From CAYMLL01 sp964390645 (GTDB lineage: Bacteria; Planctomycetota; UBA8108), in NCBI GenBank assembly GCA_964390645.1, contig CAYMLL010000002.1:14932-78931 (forward strand): a stretch of DNA of 64,000 nt, read 5' to 3'. The position numbers and the translations under genes were made by a program. The notes below the pieces were generated by a model. It had not been told where the DNA came from. It made no database searches and saw only the letters and a list, made by a program, of their open reading frames with translations. Each line of letters opens with the position of its first letter. The stretch's first letter is position 1. Of this stretch, positions 53,892 to 63,805 are shown piece by piece.

Positions 53892-55223
53892 ATGACACGT
53901 CTCTCGGTCCGGTTCGCCCGCGAGCGAATGTCCCGACATTCGCTGCTGCCGACGGCGAGCTTCCTCGCCATGCTGATCGCCGCAACGCTTGCGGGGGCCT
54001 CTCTCATCGCCCAGAAGGCGGCCGCGGAGCCGTCGCCGGAGTCGGTCGGCATCTCGACGCGACGACTGGGACGACTCGACCACAACCTCCAGGGCTATGT
54101 CGAGCGTGGCGAGGTCGCGGGCGTCGTCGCGTTGATCGCACGCCGCGGCAAGGTGATTTATCACCGCAGCTTCGGGAAGCGGCACATCGAAGGCCGGGCC
54201 ACCATGACCCGCGACACCATCTTTCGCATCGCCTCGATGACCAAGCCCATCGTCTCCGTGGCGCTGATGCAGCTGTGGGAACAGGGCCGCTTCCAGCTGC
54301 GCGACCCGATCTCGGAGGTTCTGCCGGAGTTCGCCGAGATGAAGGTCGCGGTCGCCCCCGCAGAGGGAGAGTACGTGGGAAAGACCTACAAGCTGGTGGA
54401 GGCCGCGCGGCCGATCACCTTTCAACACCTGCTCACCCATACCGCAGGTCTCGCCAATCGGTATCGAGGACTGACCAGCCCCCTCTACCAGGAGCTGGGG
54501 GAAAAACGGCAGCCTGGCTGGACCGTCGACGACTACGTGACCGAGCTGGCGAAGCTGCCGCTCAACTTCCATCCGGGTGACCGCTGGGAGTACGGCCCTG
54601 CGACGACCGTCGTGGGCCGACTCGTCGAGGTCATCTCGGGCCAGGCGCTGGATGAGTACCTGGATGAGCACGTCTTCCGCCCGCTCGCCATGGTTGACAC
54701 TCACTTCTACTTGCCCGGGAAGAAGCTGCCGCGTTTCGCCGCCAACTACCGGCCGGACGAGAACAGCAAGCTTGTTCTGACCGAGGCGCCGACCGCGGAC
54801 AGCCGCTATGTCCGTGAGCCGCGCAAGTTCTTCAGTGGCAGCGGGGGCCTGGTCTCCACCAGCCGCGACTACTTTCTTTTCCATCAGATGATGCTCGACG
54901 GCGGTGTGCTGAACGGGGTTCGCGTGCTCGGCCCGCGCACCGTGCGGCTGATCACCGCCAATCACATCGGCGACAAGGAGATCTGGTTGCGCGGCCCCGG
55001 TTACGGCTTCGGTCTCGGCTACAGTGTGGTTACCGACCTCGGCCAGAGCGCGATGCCTGCATCTGTCGGCACCTACTCATGGGGTGGCGCCTACTGTACC
55101 GTGTTCTGGGTCGACCCGCAGGAGAAGCTGATCGGAGTCCTCATGACACAGGTCCGCCCCTACACGCATCTCAATATTCGTCAGGATTTTCAGACGATCA
55201 CGTACCAGGCGATCGACGAGTGA
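53892..55223 (+). CDS. exported family VIII esterase (beta-lactamase fold)
   Basis: This 443-residue protein has an N-terminal membrane/signal segment (FLAMLIAATLAGASLIA). The serine hydrolase motifs are S115-M-T-K118, Y234-G-P, and W-G-G in YSWGGAYCTVFW. The W-G-G third motif is typical of family VIII esterases such as EstB and not of true beta-lactamases. It would hydrolyse esters or beta-lactam-like amides outside the cytoplasm. It belongs to the same superfamily as the C-terminal half of the gene at 4757 but is not fused. Confidence 0.9.
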   Translation: MTRLSVRFARERMSRHSLLPTASFLAMLIAATLAGASLIAQKAAAEPSPESVGISTRRLGRLDHNLQGYVERGEVAGVVALIARRGKVIYHRSFGKRHIEGRATMTRDTIFRIASMTKPIVSVALMQLWEQGRFQLRDPISEVLPEFAEMKVAVAPAEGEYVGKTYKLVEAARPITFQHLLTHTAGLANRYRGLTSPLYQELGEKRQPGWTVDDYVTELAKLPLNFHPGDRWEYGPATTVVGRLVEVISGQALDEYLDEHVFRPLAMVDTHFYLPGKKLPRFAANYRPDENSKLVLTEAPTADSRYVREPRKFFSGSGGLVSTSRDYFLFHQMMLDGGVLNGVRVLGPRTVRLITANHIGDKEIWLRGPGYGFGLGYSVVTDLGQSAMPASVGTYSWGGAYCTVFWVDPQEKLIGVLMTQVRPYTHLNIRQDFQTITYQAIDE

Positions 55224-55305
55224 CAAGGCCGGAGGCTCGTCTCGGCGCCGAGCAGCTGGAACCGTGGTCAAGGACTGGCCACCCCGCAGCAAGAGAAAGA
55301 CACCC

Positions 55306-56730
55306 ATGAGCAGATTCTCCGAGTACGACGCATTCGACGCCCTGGGCCTGGCCGACCTGATCCGCCGTGGTGAGGTCAGCGTGGAGGAGGTTGTCGAGAC
55401 GGCGATCGACCGTGTGACCAGCCTGAATCCACAGCTCAATGCCGTCGTGACACCGATGTTCGATGAGGCCCGGGCGAGTCTGAACGAGCTCGACGACGGC
55501 CCGTTCCACGGCGTGCCCTTTCTGCTCAAGGACCTGGGAGCGGACTACAACGGGGTGCCGACGCGACGTGGTAGCAAGGCCTATCAGGACTGTATTCCCG
55601 GGCGAGACGCGGAGATCGTGGTGCGTTATCGTCGGGCGGGTGTGGTTGTCATCGGAAAAACGAACACCCCCGAGCTGGGCCTGAATGTGTCGACCGAGCC
55701 GGCGGTTTGCGGGCCGGCACGCAACCCGTGGAACACCGAGCATTCCACGGGTGGCTCCAGTGGTGGAAGCGCCGCTGCCGTCGCGGCCGGGATCGTTCCG
55801 GCAGCGCACGCGACCGACGGTGGCGGGTCGATTCGCATCCCTGCATCTTGCTGCGGCGTATTCGGGTTGAAACCCACGCGCGGTCGCATCTCCGCCGCAC
55901 CCGCGACCGGAGAAGGCTGGGGGGGCATGTCGACCGGCCACGCGGTCAGCCGGTCGGTTCGTGACAACGCAGCGCTGCTGGATGCGACTGCCGGTCCCGC
56001 ACCCGGAGACCCCTACTGGGCACAGCCTCCGGGGTCGTCGTTTCTGTCGTCACTGGATCAGCCGCCTGCGAAGCTGCACATCGCGGTCTGCCTGGCGCCC
56101 CCGAACGACGCGGAGGTCCATCCGACCTGTACAGCCGCGGTCCGGGAAGCGGCCATGCTCTGCCAGGAGCTCGGGCACACGGTCGAGGAGGCAAGACTGC
56201 CGGTCGACGGCGGGGAGCTCAGGCAAAGCACGGGGGTGATCGTCCGGACCAAGATAGCCCAGGTGCTCGACGAGCGAGCACAGCAGCTCGGACGTGACCT
56301 GACCGAGGAGGATCTCGAGCGCGCGACGTGGTGGCTCTACCAGCGGGGCAAGACGGTCGCCGGTGTCCAGTATTCGAGTGCGGTGGACTCCATTCACCGC
56401 ACTGGCCGCCGGGTCGCCCTGTTCATGCAGTCGTACGACATGATCCTGAGTCCGGTCCTGGCAGAGCCTCCGGCGCTGCTGGGCAGGCTGGACATGATGA
56501 GCGATGACCCACCGCAGTATTTCGAGACCCTGGGCCGGTACGCTCCGTTCACGAGTCTCGCGAACGTGACGGGCCAGCCGGCGATGTCCGTTCCACTGTT
56601 CTGGTCCGATGACGGTCTGCCCATCGGAGTCCAGTTCATCGGACGCTACTGCGACGAAGCGAGGTTGCTCCGTCTCGCTCGACAGCTGGAGCAGCTGAAG
56701 CCCTGGGGATCGGTGAAGCTGAGCTCCTGA
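55306..56730 (+). CDS. amidase signature family enzyme
   Basis: ATG at 55306 gives 474 residues; AAGAGAAAG lies 8-10 nt before. The Ser-cisSer-Lys triad is intact: K75 in LLKDLG, cis-Ser S151 in STGGSSGGSA and nucleophile S175 in TDGGGSIRIPA. It hydrolyses a carboxamide to acid and ammonia, cytosolic by lack of a signal. It starts 82 nt after the esterase gene and ends 26 nt before the kinase-fold gene, so co-transcription is likely. Confidence 0.94.
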   Translation: MSRFSEYDAFDALGLADLIRRGEVSVEEVVETAIDRVTSLNPQLNAVVTPMFDEARASLNELDDGPFHGVPFLLKDLGADYNGVPTRRGSKAYQDCIPGRDAEIVVRYRRAGVVVIGKTNTPELGLNVSTEPAVCGPARNPWNTEHSTGGSSGGSAAAVAAGIVPAAHATDGGGSIRIPASCCGVFGLKPTRGRISAAPATGEGWGGMSTGHAVSRSVRDNAALLDATAGPAPGDPYWAQPPGSSFLSSLDQPPAKLHIAVCLAPPNDAEVHPTCTAAVREAAMLCQELGHTVEEARLPVDGGELRQSTGVIVRTKIAQVLDERAQQLGRDLTEEDLERATWWLYQRGKTVAGVQYSSAVDSIHRTGRRVALFMQSYDMILSPVLAEPPALLGRLDMMSDDPPQYFETLGRYAPFTSLANVTGQPAMSVPLFWSDDGLPIGVQFIGRYCDEARLLRLARQLEQLKPWGSVKLSS

Positions 56731-56756
56731 CGAACGAGCAGGATCCGTATCCGGCC

Positions 56757-57761
56757 ATGGAACTCGACGAGCTCTCCACGCGTCTGAAACCGTTCTGCGA
56801 GGAGAGGTACGGAACGAGCGATCTCGAAGTCTCCGGTGTCCACAAGATGCCCGGGCACGCGGGATTCTCCTACGGGTTCACCGTCCATACCGACGCGGTG
56901 ACCGAGTCGTGGTTCATCCGTCTACCGCCGCCGAATGTCAACTGGCGCGGTACTGCGGACGTGCTGCGGCAGGTCGAGGTCCTGAACGCGCTCGATGGAA
57001 CGGACGTGCCTCACTGCAGCGTCAAGTGGTCCGGCGACGACCTGGAGTGGTTCGGTCGCCCGTACTTCGTCGTACCGAAGCTGGAAGGCGACGTGCTACG
57101 TATCGGACCGAGCGACTGGGCGTCGGATCTCGACGACGGCGCTCGTCTCGAGCTCGGACGCCAGGTCATGACCGCCCTGGCCAACATCCACAAGGTCGAT
57201 CCGACGAAGACGCCGTACCTGGGTGATCCGGTGCCGTTTGCCGCGGACGTCGAACGCTGGGATCGATTCCATGAACGCGCCGCCGATCCCGGATGCCTGC
57301 GCCGCGCCCCGGAATGCCGGCAACGCTTGCTGGATACACTGCCCGGGAACGCGCCCGTGGGGATCTTCCACGGGGATTATCAGACCTCCAACCTGTTCTG
57401 CTCGCCCGATGGCAACCTGCTGGCGGTGATCGACTGGGAGCTCACCGGAATCGGAGCCACCCTGAACGATGTGGGCTGGATCTGCACGTTCAGTGACCCG
57501 TCTGCCTGGGCGACGGGACCGGGTCAGCGCCCCGCCTTCCTCGATCCGCAAACGCTGATCGAGCTCTACGTCGAGGCCTACGGGAATTCGTTGCCGGACC
57601 TCGACTGGTTCCGTGCACTGGCGGCCTACAAGTTCGCGATCATCACCGGCTTCAACCTCAGCCTGCACCGCAGAGGCAAGCGTGTCGACCCGACCTGGGA
57701 GCAGACGAAGCTCTCGATGACGCCGCTGATCGACCGAGCGCTCGAGCTCCTGGGCCGCTGA
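56757..57761 (+). CDS. phosphotransferase (APH kinase fold, ACAD10/11-like)
   Basis: This 334-residue protein has the aminoglycoside-phosphotransferase fold: FHGDYQTSN is the catalytic loop (H-G-D-x-x-x-x-N) and AVIDWELTGIG the metal-binding Asp. The N-lobe has GFSYGFTV. Related proteins phosphorylate hydroxyacyl compounds before acyl-CoA dehydrogenase action, or sugars; resistance is not implied. It follows the amidase gene by 26 nt. Confidence 0.9.
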   Translation: MELDELSTRLKPFCEERYGTSDLEVSGVHKMPGHAGFSYGFTVHTDAVTESWFIRLPPPNVNWRGTADVLRQVEVLNALDGTDVPHCSVKWSGDDLEWFGRPYFVVPKLEGDVLRIGPSDWASDLDDGARLELGRQVMTALANIHKVDPTKTPYLGDPVPFAADVERWDRFHERAADPGCLRRAPECRQRLLDTLPGNAPVGIFHGDYQTSNLFCSPDGNLLAVIDWELTGIGATLNDVGWICTFSDPSAWATGPGQRPAFLDPQTLIELYVEAYGNSLPDLDWFRALAAYKFAIITGFNLSLHRRGKRVDPTWEQTKLSMTPLIDRALELLGR

Positions 57762-57948
57762 CGCGGAGGCTTGGCGGCGATGCCGCGGATGACCGATGAT
57801 GCGACCGTCGGACGGGCTCCCCCGCCAGGCGCGAGGTATCTGACAGCTCCCGGAATGCGCGGTCGCGACCGAGATTCGAGATCAAGGAGGCACGCTGCCC
57901 CTTTGAAGCTCGCGGCCCCGGCAACACCGTTCGCGCCTGGAAGACGAG

Positions 57949-59195
57949 TCACGACATCCACTCGAGGATTCGCTCCGCGACCTCTTCACCGGCGTCTTCC
58001 TGGATGAAATGGCCGGCGTTCCGGATCGGTTCGGGGACGGTCGCGTTCCTGAAAATAGACGCCAGATGGCGCTGGCCGGCAGCGGTGATCGGGTCGCTGT
58101 CGCCCAGGGCAAGAATGCGGGGATGTCGAGTGTCCTCAACACCTTGATGGCGGCGCGGTTCTCGTAGGCGGCCAGGGTGTCCGGCCGGATGGGCACGAAC
58201 CGTGGAAAGGTCAACGCGCCCGTCTGGTACTGCACGGAGGGAAACGGCGCTCCGTACGCCGCGGCCTCTTCGTCGGTGAGCGTCACCTGAAGCGCCTTCG
58301 ACATGAGCCTCGGCACGTCCATCTCTCGCATGCGCTGCGACGCGATGCGCCAGGCCAAGAACGCGTCCGACCTGCCGATGCCGCTGCCGATGCCGGTGTG
58401 CATGGCCACCACGCGTTTGAACCGCTCCGGTAGCTGCCCCAGGATGCGCAAGCCGATGCTTCCTCCCCAGTCCTGGCAGACGAGCGTGATCTCACGCAGG
58501 TCCAGAGACTCGATGAACGCGCGCACCCACCGCACGTGGGCGCGATAGCTGTACATGTTGTCCGCCGTGGGCTTGTCCGATCTGCCGAATCCGACGAGAT
58601 CCGCGGCGATACAGCGCCCCGCCTCGGACAGGGGCGGGATCATCTTGCGGTAGAGATAGCTCCACGTCGGCTCACCGTGCAGCATGAGGATGGGGTCGCC
58701 TTTGCCGTGCTCGACGTACGCCACCCGCATCTCCTCGATCTCGACGTACTTCGGCTCGTAGGGAAACCCGGGCAGATCGGCAAAGCGCTCGTCGGGAGTA
58801 CGCAGGACCTCGCCTTCCTTCCTGGGGCCGGGGATCTCGGCGAACCGGGCCACGCGGCTCACATCATCCTCTTCGATGCTCTCCGACACGCCGGCGATCC
58901 ACTTCATCGCTTCGAGCAGATCGATGTCGATTTCGCGCTCCGGCGGCCGCGGCTCGTAGCGCTCCCAGAGCCCGAAGACCGTGGCCATGGAAGCCCGCCC
59001 CTTACCGGTGTCGCCCAGCTCGAGAGCGTAGAGATGGTCGTGGCCCGACCGCCAGTAAACCTTCCCCGCCCGCACACCCACGGCGCTCTCGATGTCCTCG
59101 GCAACATCCGGCCGCACGTCCAGCTGCTGTTCCCAGAGAAGAGGGTCCTCCCTCAACAGACCCAGCTCTTCCGGCGACGGTGTGACAAGGTTCAT
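57949..59195 (-). pseudogene. haloalkane dehalogenase subfamily-I-like gene with a frameshift and an N-terminal extension
   Basis: From ATG 59195 the protein opens with about 130 residues I cannot assign. It then gives RTPDERFADLPGFPYEP and HGEPTWSYLYRKM, the DhlA-like core with E175. Nucleophile D242 and halide-binding W243 are in VVCQDWGGS-like VCQDWGG. After IP at about 58119 one base is missing (58117-58118): the annotated frame becomes Ser/Arg-rich, while the next frame gives LALGDSDP with the second acid and NAGHFIQEDAGEE with the catalytic His, ending at TGA 57949-57951. A one-base assembly error would restore it. It overlaps the next gene's stop by ATGA. Confidence 0.8.
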
Positions 59196-60112
59196 GACGC
59201 CCCCTTCTCGTGCCCGTCGAGAAACTCGATGATCGCTCGCACGAGGTCTGCCCCCCGGTCGTCCTGGAGAAAGTGCGCCGCACGATCGAAGGTCGTCGGG
59301 CCTTCCGCATGAGGGATGAGCTGCTTCAAGCGATCGGCGTACTCGATGGGAAACACGTTGTCCTCCGGCGCCCACAGGAGCCTCACGGGAACTTTCGACA
59401 GCTCGGGCAGCCGGCCTTCGATGTACTTCATGTCCACCCAGCCTCGATCACCCTGCGACAGGGGAATCGTGCGCGGCCACGTGAGCACCACGTGATCGGA
59501 GTCGGGTTCGTCGAACACGTGGTGGTACGCCTCGGCCTCCTCGTGCGTCATCCCTCGTCTGGTCGTGACGCTCGGCCCGTGCATCGACAGGACCTTGTGC
59601 CGTTTCATGAAGTACTGGCCGATGAGTGGCGCGTGCCACGTCGTCCAGGGCCGCGCGGAGGCATGGAACTCCCCCGGGCAGTCGGTGAACAGCCACGTGT
59701 TCATCAGCACGATGGCGGCCGTGCGCTCGATCCGCTGCAACGCCGCGCCCACTCCCTGGGGACCGCCCCAGTCCTGTCCGACGATGACGAACCCGCGAAG
59801 CTCGAGCTGGTCGAGAAACGAGACGAGATCGGCGATGTGGTGGGCGAAGGTGAGCGAGCGATCGTCACGCGGATGGTCCGAGTATCCCGCTCCGACCCAG
59901 TCCGGCGCGATCGGCCTGTACCCGGCCGCCTTCAGAGGCTCGATGAAGTCGCGGTACAGGAAACCCCACGTGGGATTCCCGGACAGGAGCAGCACCGGCC
60001 GGGCGCCCTGGTCGCCCTCGTCGATGTACGCCATGCGGCGTCCGTTCACGGTGACGTATCGCTGCTCCCACGGGAACAGGGTCTCGATCCAGCCCGGTCT
60101 CGTTCGTGACAT
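59192..60112 (-). CDS. haloalkane dehalogenase-like alpha/beta hydrolase
   Basis: ATG at 60112 gives 306 residues. It has LLLSGNPTWGFLY with N46 in the halide-stabilising position, nucleophile D114 and W115 in VGQDWGG, and His280 in DRAAHFLQDD. This is the HLD-II-type H/S-G-N-P form, unlike the HGEP gene next to it. SGN replaces HGN. It would replace a halogen by water on an alkyl halide. Its TGA overlaps the next gene's ATG (ATGA, 59192-59195), so translation is coupled. Other substrates, such as epoxides, remain possible. Confidence 0.86.
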   Translation of the reverse strand: MSRTRPGWIETLFPWEQRYVTVNGRRMAYIDEGDQGARPVLLLSGNPTWGFLYRDFIEPLKAAGYRPIAPDWVGAGYSDHPRDDRSLTFAHHIADLVSFLDQLELRGFVIVGQDWGGPQGVGAALQRIERTAAIVLMNTWLFTDCPGEFHASARPWTTWHAPLIGQYFMKRHKVLSMHGPSVTTRRGMTHEEAEAYHHVFDEPDSDHVVLTWPRTIPLSQGDRGWVDMKYIEGRLPELSKVPVRLLWAPEDNVFPIEYADRLKQLIPHAEGPTTFDRAAHFLQDDRGADLVRAIIEFLDGHEKGAS

Positions 60113-60161
60113 CGAAGCCGAGGCCTCCTCGTGGTCTGGAGGATCGGTGCCGGCTGCAGCT

Positions 60162-61028
60162 TCAGCCGTGCACTCTGGCGGTGCCCTGGTCGAGCACGAC
60201 CACGTCGCGCTCGACGACTCGCGAGCGGAAAGCCGCCTTGCCGTCCCCGCCGTCGCGCCATATCTCGGTGCGAATCGTCTCGCCGGGGAACACCGGCGCG
60301 GAAAACCTCGCCTGCATCCCGGTGAATCGCGACGGGTCGTAGCCGCAGAGGGTTCGCAGAATCGCATGCCCGGCCGTGCCGTAAGTGCACAGCCCGTGCA
60401 GGATCGGCCGGTCGAAGCCGCCCTTCTCGGCGACGTCGGGGTCGCAGTGCAGCGGATTGTAGTCGCCCGACAGGCGGTAGATCAGCGCTGATTGCGGCAG
60501 GGTAGCAAGGTCACAGACCTCGTCAGGCTCACGGTCCGCGGGAATGACCTTGGCGCTCCTGGGACCACGCTCACCTCCGAAGCCGCCGTTGCCACGGGCG
60601 AAGGTGGTGCTGTTTGCGGTGGCCAGCAGGTCGCCCGACTCCAGGTCGACGATCTCGCGCTGCTGAAAGATCAGCGCACCAACCCCCTCGCCCTTGTCGA
60701 AGATGTCCGTGACGCGGGTCCTGGCGCTGAGGCTCGCCGACGTCGGCAGCGGCTTGTGGATCGTGAAGCCCATCTCCCCGTGGACGACCTTGAAGTAGTC
60801 CACGCCGGTGTCCGGCTCGGCAAGCCACATGCCCGGTGTACCCATCACGCAGCACATGGTCGGCAGCACCTTCAGGTCCTTCTCGTAGACGAAGGGCAGC
60901 TCCGCCCGGTCGACCGGGTTCATGCCGAGGCCGAGGCCCAGCGCGTATAGCATCACGTCGCGCTCGGTGTAGGTGTGCTCGCTCGCCGGGATGTCGTAGT
61001 TGATCAGGTGGTCGTAGTCGATTGCCAT
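60162..61028 (-). CDS. MaoC-type enoyl-CoA hydratase 2
   Basis: This 288-residue protein is a double hotdog enzyme: N-half FVYEKDLKVLPTM and VVHGEMGFTIHKPL; C-half with the hydratase-2 motif YRLSGDYNPLHCDP then GFDRPILHGL, carrying the catalytic Asp and His. It hydrates a trans-2-enoyl-CoA to the (R)-3-hydroxyacyl-CoA. The SDR upstream, separated by 8 nt, has the matching MFE-2 dehydrogenase style, so together they form the multifunctional-enzyme-2 pair. Confidence 0.93.
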   Translation of the reverse strand: MAIDYDHLINYDIPASEHTYTERDVMLYALGLGLGMNPVDRAELPFVYEKDLKVLPTMCCVMGTPGMWLAEPDTGVDYFKVVHGEMGFTIHKPLPTSASLSARTRVTDIFDKGEGVGALIFQQREIVDLESGDLLATANSTTFARGNGGFGGERGPRSAKVIPADREPDEVCDLATLPQSALIYRLSGDYNPLHCDPDVAEKGGFDRPILHGLCTYGTAGHAILRTLCGYDPSRFTGMQARFSAPVFPGETIRTEIWRDGGDGKAAFRSRVVERDVVVLDQGTARVHG

Positions 61029-61036
61029 GCGTGTTC

Positions 61037-61948
61037 TCAGATCGGATCCCAGGAAAACACATCGCCCGATCGTTCGAGCGCCGCAAAGCTCGCCTTCATC
61101 GCCGGGATCGCGTGCTCGGCGATGGCCTCTGCCGTCCAGCCCTCGCTGCGCTGCACCGAGCGCACTGGCCGCGGGTGACCGAAGAGGAAGATCTCGTTCA
61201 GCCGCACGCCGAAGACCTGGCCCGTGACGTCCCTGGCGGCGTCACTGCAAAGGTAGGCAGCCATCGGAGCGATCTTCTCGGGCGTCATCCGCTTCATCTT
61301 CTCGACCCGCGCCTCTTCCGCCGGGTCCTCGGTCGGAATCGTGCCGATCAGCCGGCTCCATGCGAAGGGCGCGATACAGTTCGACCGCACCTTGAAGCGC
61401 GACATGTCGAGCGCGATGCACTTGGAAAGCGCGAAGATACCGAGCTTGGCCGCGCCGTAATTGACCTGGCCGAAGTTGCCGACGAGGCCCGAGGTCGAGG
61501 TCATGTGGACGTAGGCGCCGGAGACCTGAGCGCGGAAATGGGTCGCCGCGGCGCGGGCCACGTTGAAGCAGCCCTTGAGGTGAACATCGATCACCGCATC
61601 CCAGTCCTCCTCGCTCATCTTGTGGAAGATGCGGTCACGCAGGATGCCGGCGTTGTTCACCACCGCGTCGAGCTGCCCGTAGGTGTCGATCGCCTGCTGG
61701 ACCATACCGTGCGCCGCGTCCCAGTCAGCGACGGAGTCCGTGTTCAACACCGCCTCGCCGCCATTCTCCTCGATCGCGTCGACCACCTCCTGGCCCGGGC
61801 CGACATCGTGGCCCCCGCCGGAGGCATCGCCGCCGAGATCGTTGACCACCACCCTGGCGCCGTGCCCGGCCATCTCCATCGCGACGGCTCGACCTATGCC
61901 GCGCCCCGCGCCGGTGACGAGAACGCCCTTTTCTTCCAGCATTGCCAT
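61037..61948 (-). CDS. SDR, (3R)-hydroxyacyl-CoA dehydrogenase of the MFE-2 type
   Basis: ATG at 61948 with GGGAGGGAG 9 nt before gives 303 residues. Motifs: TGAGRGIGRAVA, the Asp-containing VVVNDLGGD loop preferring NAD, NNAGILRDRIFHKM, the TSTSGLVGNFGQ Ser and Y-G-A-A-K. The C-terminal NEIFLFGHPRPVRSVQRSEGW is typical of MFE-2 dehydrogenases. It heads a minus-strand operon with MaoC and two dehalogenase-like genes. The operon may oxidise side chains of a halogenated or branched acid (inference). Confidence 0.93.
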   Translation of the reverse strand: MAMLEEKGVLVTGAGRGIGRAVAMEMAGHGARVVVNDLGGDASGGGHDVGPGQEVVDAIEENGGEAVLNTDSVADWDAAHGMVQQAIDTYGQLDAVVNNAGILRDRIFHKMSEEDWDAVIDVHLKGCFNVARAAATHFRAQVSGAYVHMTSTSGLVGNFGQVNYGAAKLGIFALSKCIALDMSRFKVRSNCIAPFAWSRLIGTIPTEDPAEEARVEKMKRMTPEKIAPMAAYLCSDAARDVTGQVFGVRLNEIFLFGHPRPVRSVQRSEGWTAEAIAEHAIPAMKASFAALERSGDVFSWDPI

Positions 61949-62202
61949 CGATCCGAACTCCCTCCCGTGGTTACAATGCCGCCTCGCTTCCGGGAACCAG
62001 CGCGATATGACTGGAATTTGTGCCGGGCTCGCCACCGCCGGTCCGCACGATACTCGTGGGATTGTGGCCGCAATACCAGGCAGAATCGTAGGTTCTCGTA
62101 CCACGGCGCGCAACACGAGATCCAACGCATCGGCGGACACCCGCCCCACTTTCGATCAGGACCAGGCGGCCTTGACCACGAGCTGAACAGCGAGGGGCGT
62201 TC

Positions 62203-63805
62203 ATGGATCTGATCACGTGGTCCTGGGTCTTCCTGATCGTCTACATCGGCGGCATGTTGACGATCGGCGTCATCGGCCAGCGAAAGGTCAAGCACGCCGA
62301 CGATTTTGCGACCGCACGCGGATCCTACGGGCCGGTCTTCCTCGCCTTCGCGTTTGCCGCCACCACCGCGAGCGGGGCGACGTTCCTCGGCAGCCCCGGG
62401 CTCGGATACGAGCTGGGCCTGGCGTCGCAATGGAGCAACGTCCTTTATCCGACCGGCGTGTACCTCGGCGTGCTGATCTCCATGCGCCTCATCGCCACGG
62501 CGGGGAACCGCTTCGGTAGCCGCTCCATACCCGAGTACCTCGGCGACCGCTACCAGTCCGAGGGCATACGAGTGATGGTCGCGGTGTTCTCGCTCGTGCT
62601 GTTCTTCTATCTCGCCGGCCTCCGGGCTCGTCATGTTCGAGACAATGCTCGGGCTGGAGCCTCTCTGGGCGCTCGGTATCACGACGGCCGTGCTGCTCTT
62701 CTACGTCGTGCTCGGCGGGGCTCATGCCGACATCCTCACCGACGGTGTCCAGGGATTCATGATGCTGCTGCTGGCGGTGCTGGTGATCGTTCTGGTGCTG
62801 CTCGGCGTGGGGATCGACGGCGGCTTCTCGGGTGTCCTGGAGCGACTGAAGGAGCAGGACCCCGATCTGACGACGCCCCTCAATCCCTCGCGAGCCTTGA
62901 CCCACTCCCCGTGGGCCATCATCGCGGTGCTCTTTGCGCACATACCGCTCGGGTTGCTGCCGCATCTCGGCAACAAGCTCTGGGCCCTGAAAGACGTCAG
63001 CCAGCAGAAGACGTTCATCAAGCTGGCTTCCACGTTCGGCCTGACGCTGGGGCTGATCGGCCTCGGTGGCCTCCTGGCGCGCGCCGTGCTCGACGATTCG
63101 CTGCTCATGGAAGGGTCGAATCCCAACCAGGCGCTGCCCATGTTGTTCATCGAGATCTTCCCCACGTGGCTGGCCGCGTTGATCGGCGTCGGGATTCTGG
63201 CAGCGATCATGTCGACAGCCGACGGACTGGTGGTCTCCTCCTCGCAGATCATCGCCAACGACATCTATCGCCGGACCATCGCGCCACGACTCTCGAACCC
63301 GCCCTCCGAAGAGAGGCTCGACCGGCAAGTTCTCCTCATCAGCCGTGTCAGTACCGTCGTCGTGCTGCTTCTGTGCATGGGTATGGCGTGGGGGCTGCGG
63401 GAGACCAATATCGCGCTCATCGTCTGGATCGGCATCGGCGGAATGATGGCAGCGTTCGCCGGACCGCTCGTCACCGGCGCGCTGTGGCGCGGCGTGACAC
63501 GCGCGGGAGCGTACGGCGGTCTCGCTGCGGGATTTTTCACGTTCCTCACGTTGCACATGCAGCTGCTCGACCCTGGCTGGTTCGGGTCCGGATGGGCTCA
63601 CGACGTTGTCCGATGGCTGCACTCGGAAGGACCGAACCCGTTCTCTTGCGCGGCGATGGGAGAGTTCGTCTCCGTCGCCGTGACCCTCGTCGTATCACGA
63701 CTCACGCAACCGCTGCCCCGATCACACGTCACCGAGATGTTCGACGGCTCGAAGCTCGCAACCGGCCGGGGCGCAGAAGACAAGACAGACAAGAGGCACC
63801 GATGA
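62203..63805 (+). pseudogene. sodium:solute symporter (SSS family), frameshifted
   Basis: The N-terminal frame from ATG 62203 gives MDLITWSWVFLIVYIGGML, FAFAATTASGATFLG and LFFYLAGL, the first membrane helices. Within 62617-62621 the frame shifts; the next frame reads SGLVMFETMLG and continues with many membrane helices (VLGGAHADILTDG is the sodium-binding type segment; LAAIMSTADGLVVSSSQIIANDIY is the SSS helix 8-like motif) to TGA 63803-63805. It would import an organic solute with Na+. It could be a single assembly indel and not a real pseudogene. The final ATGA overlaps the next gene. Confidence 0.82.
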
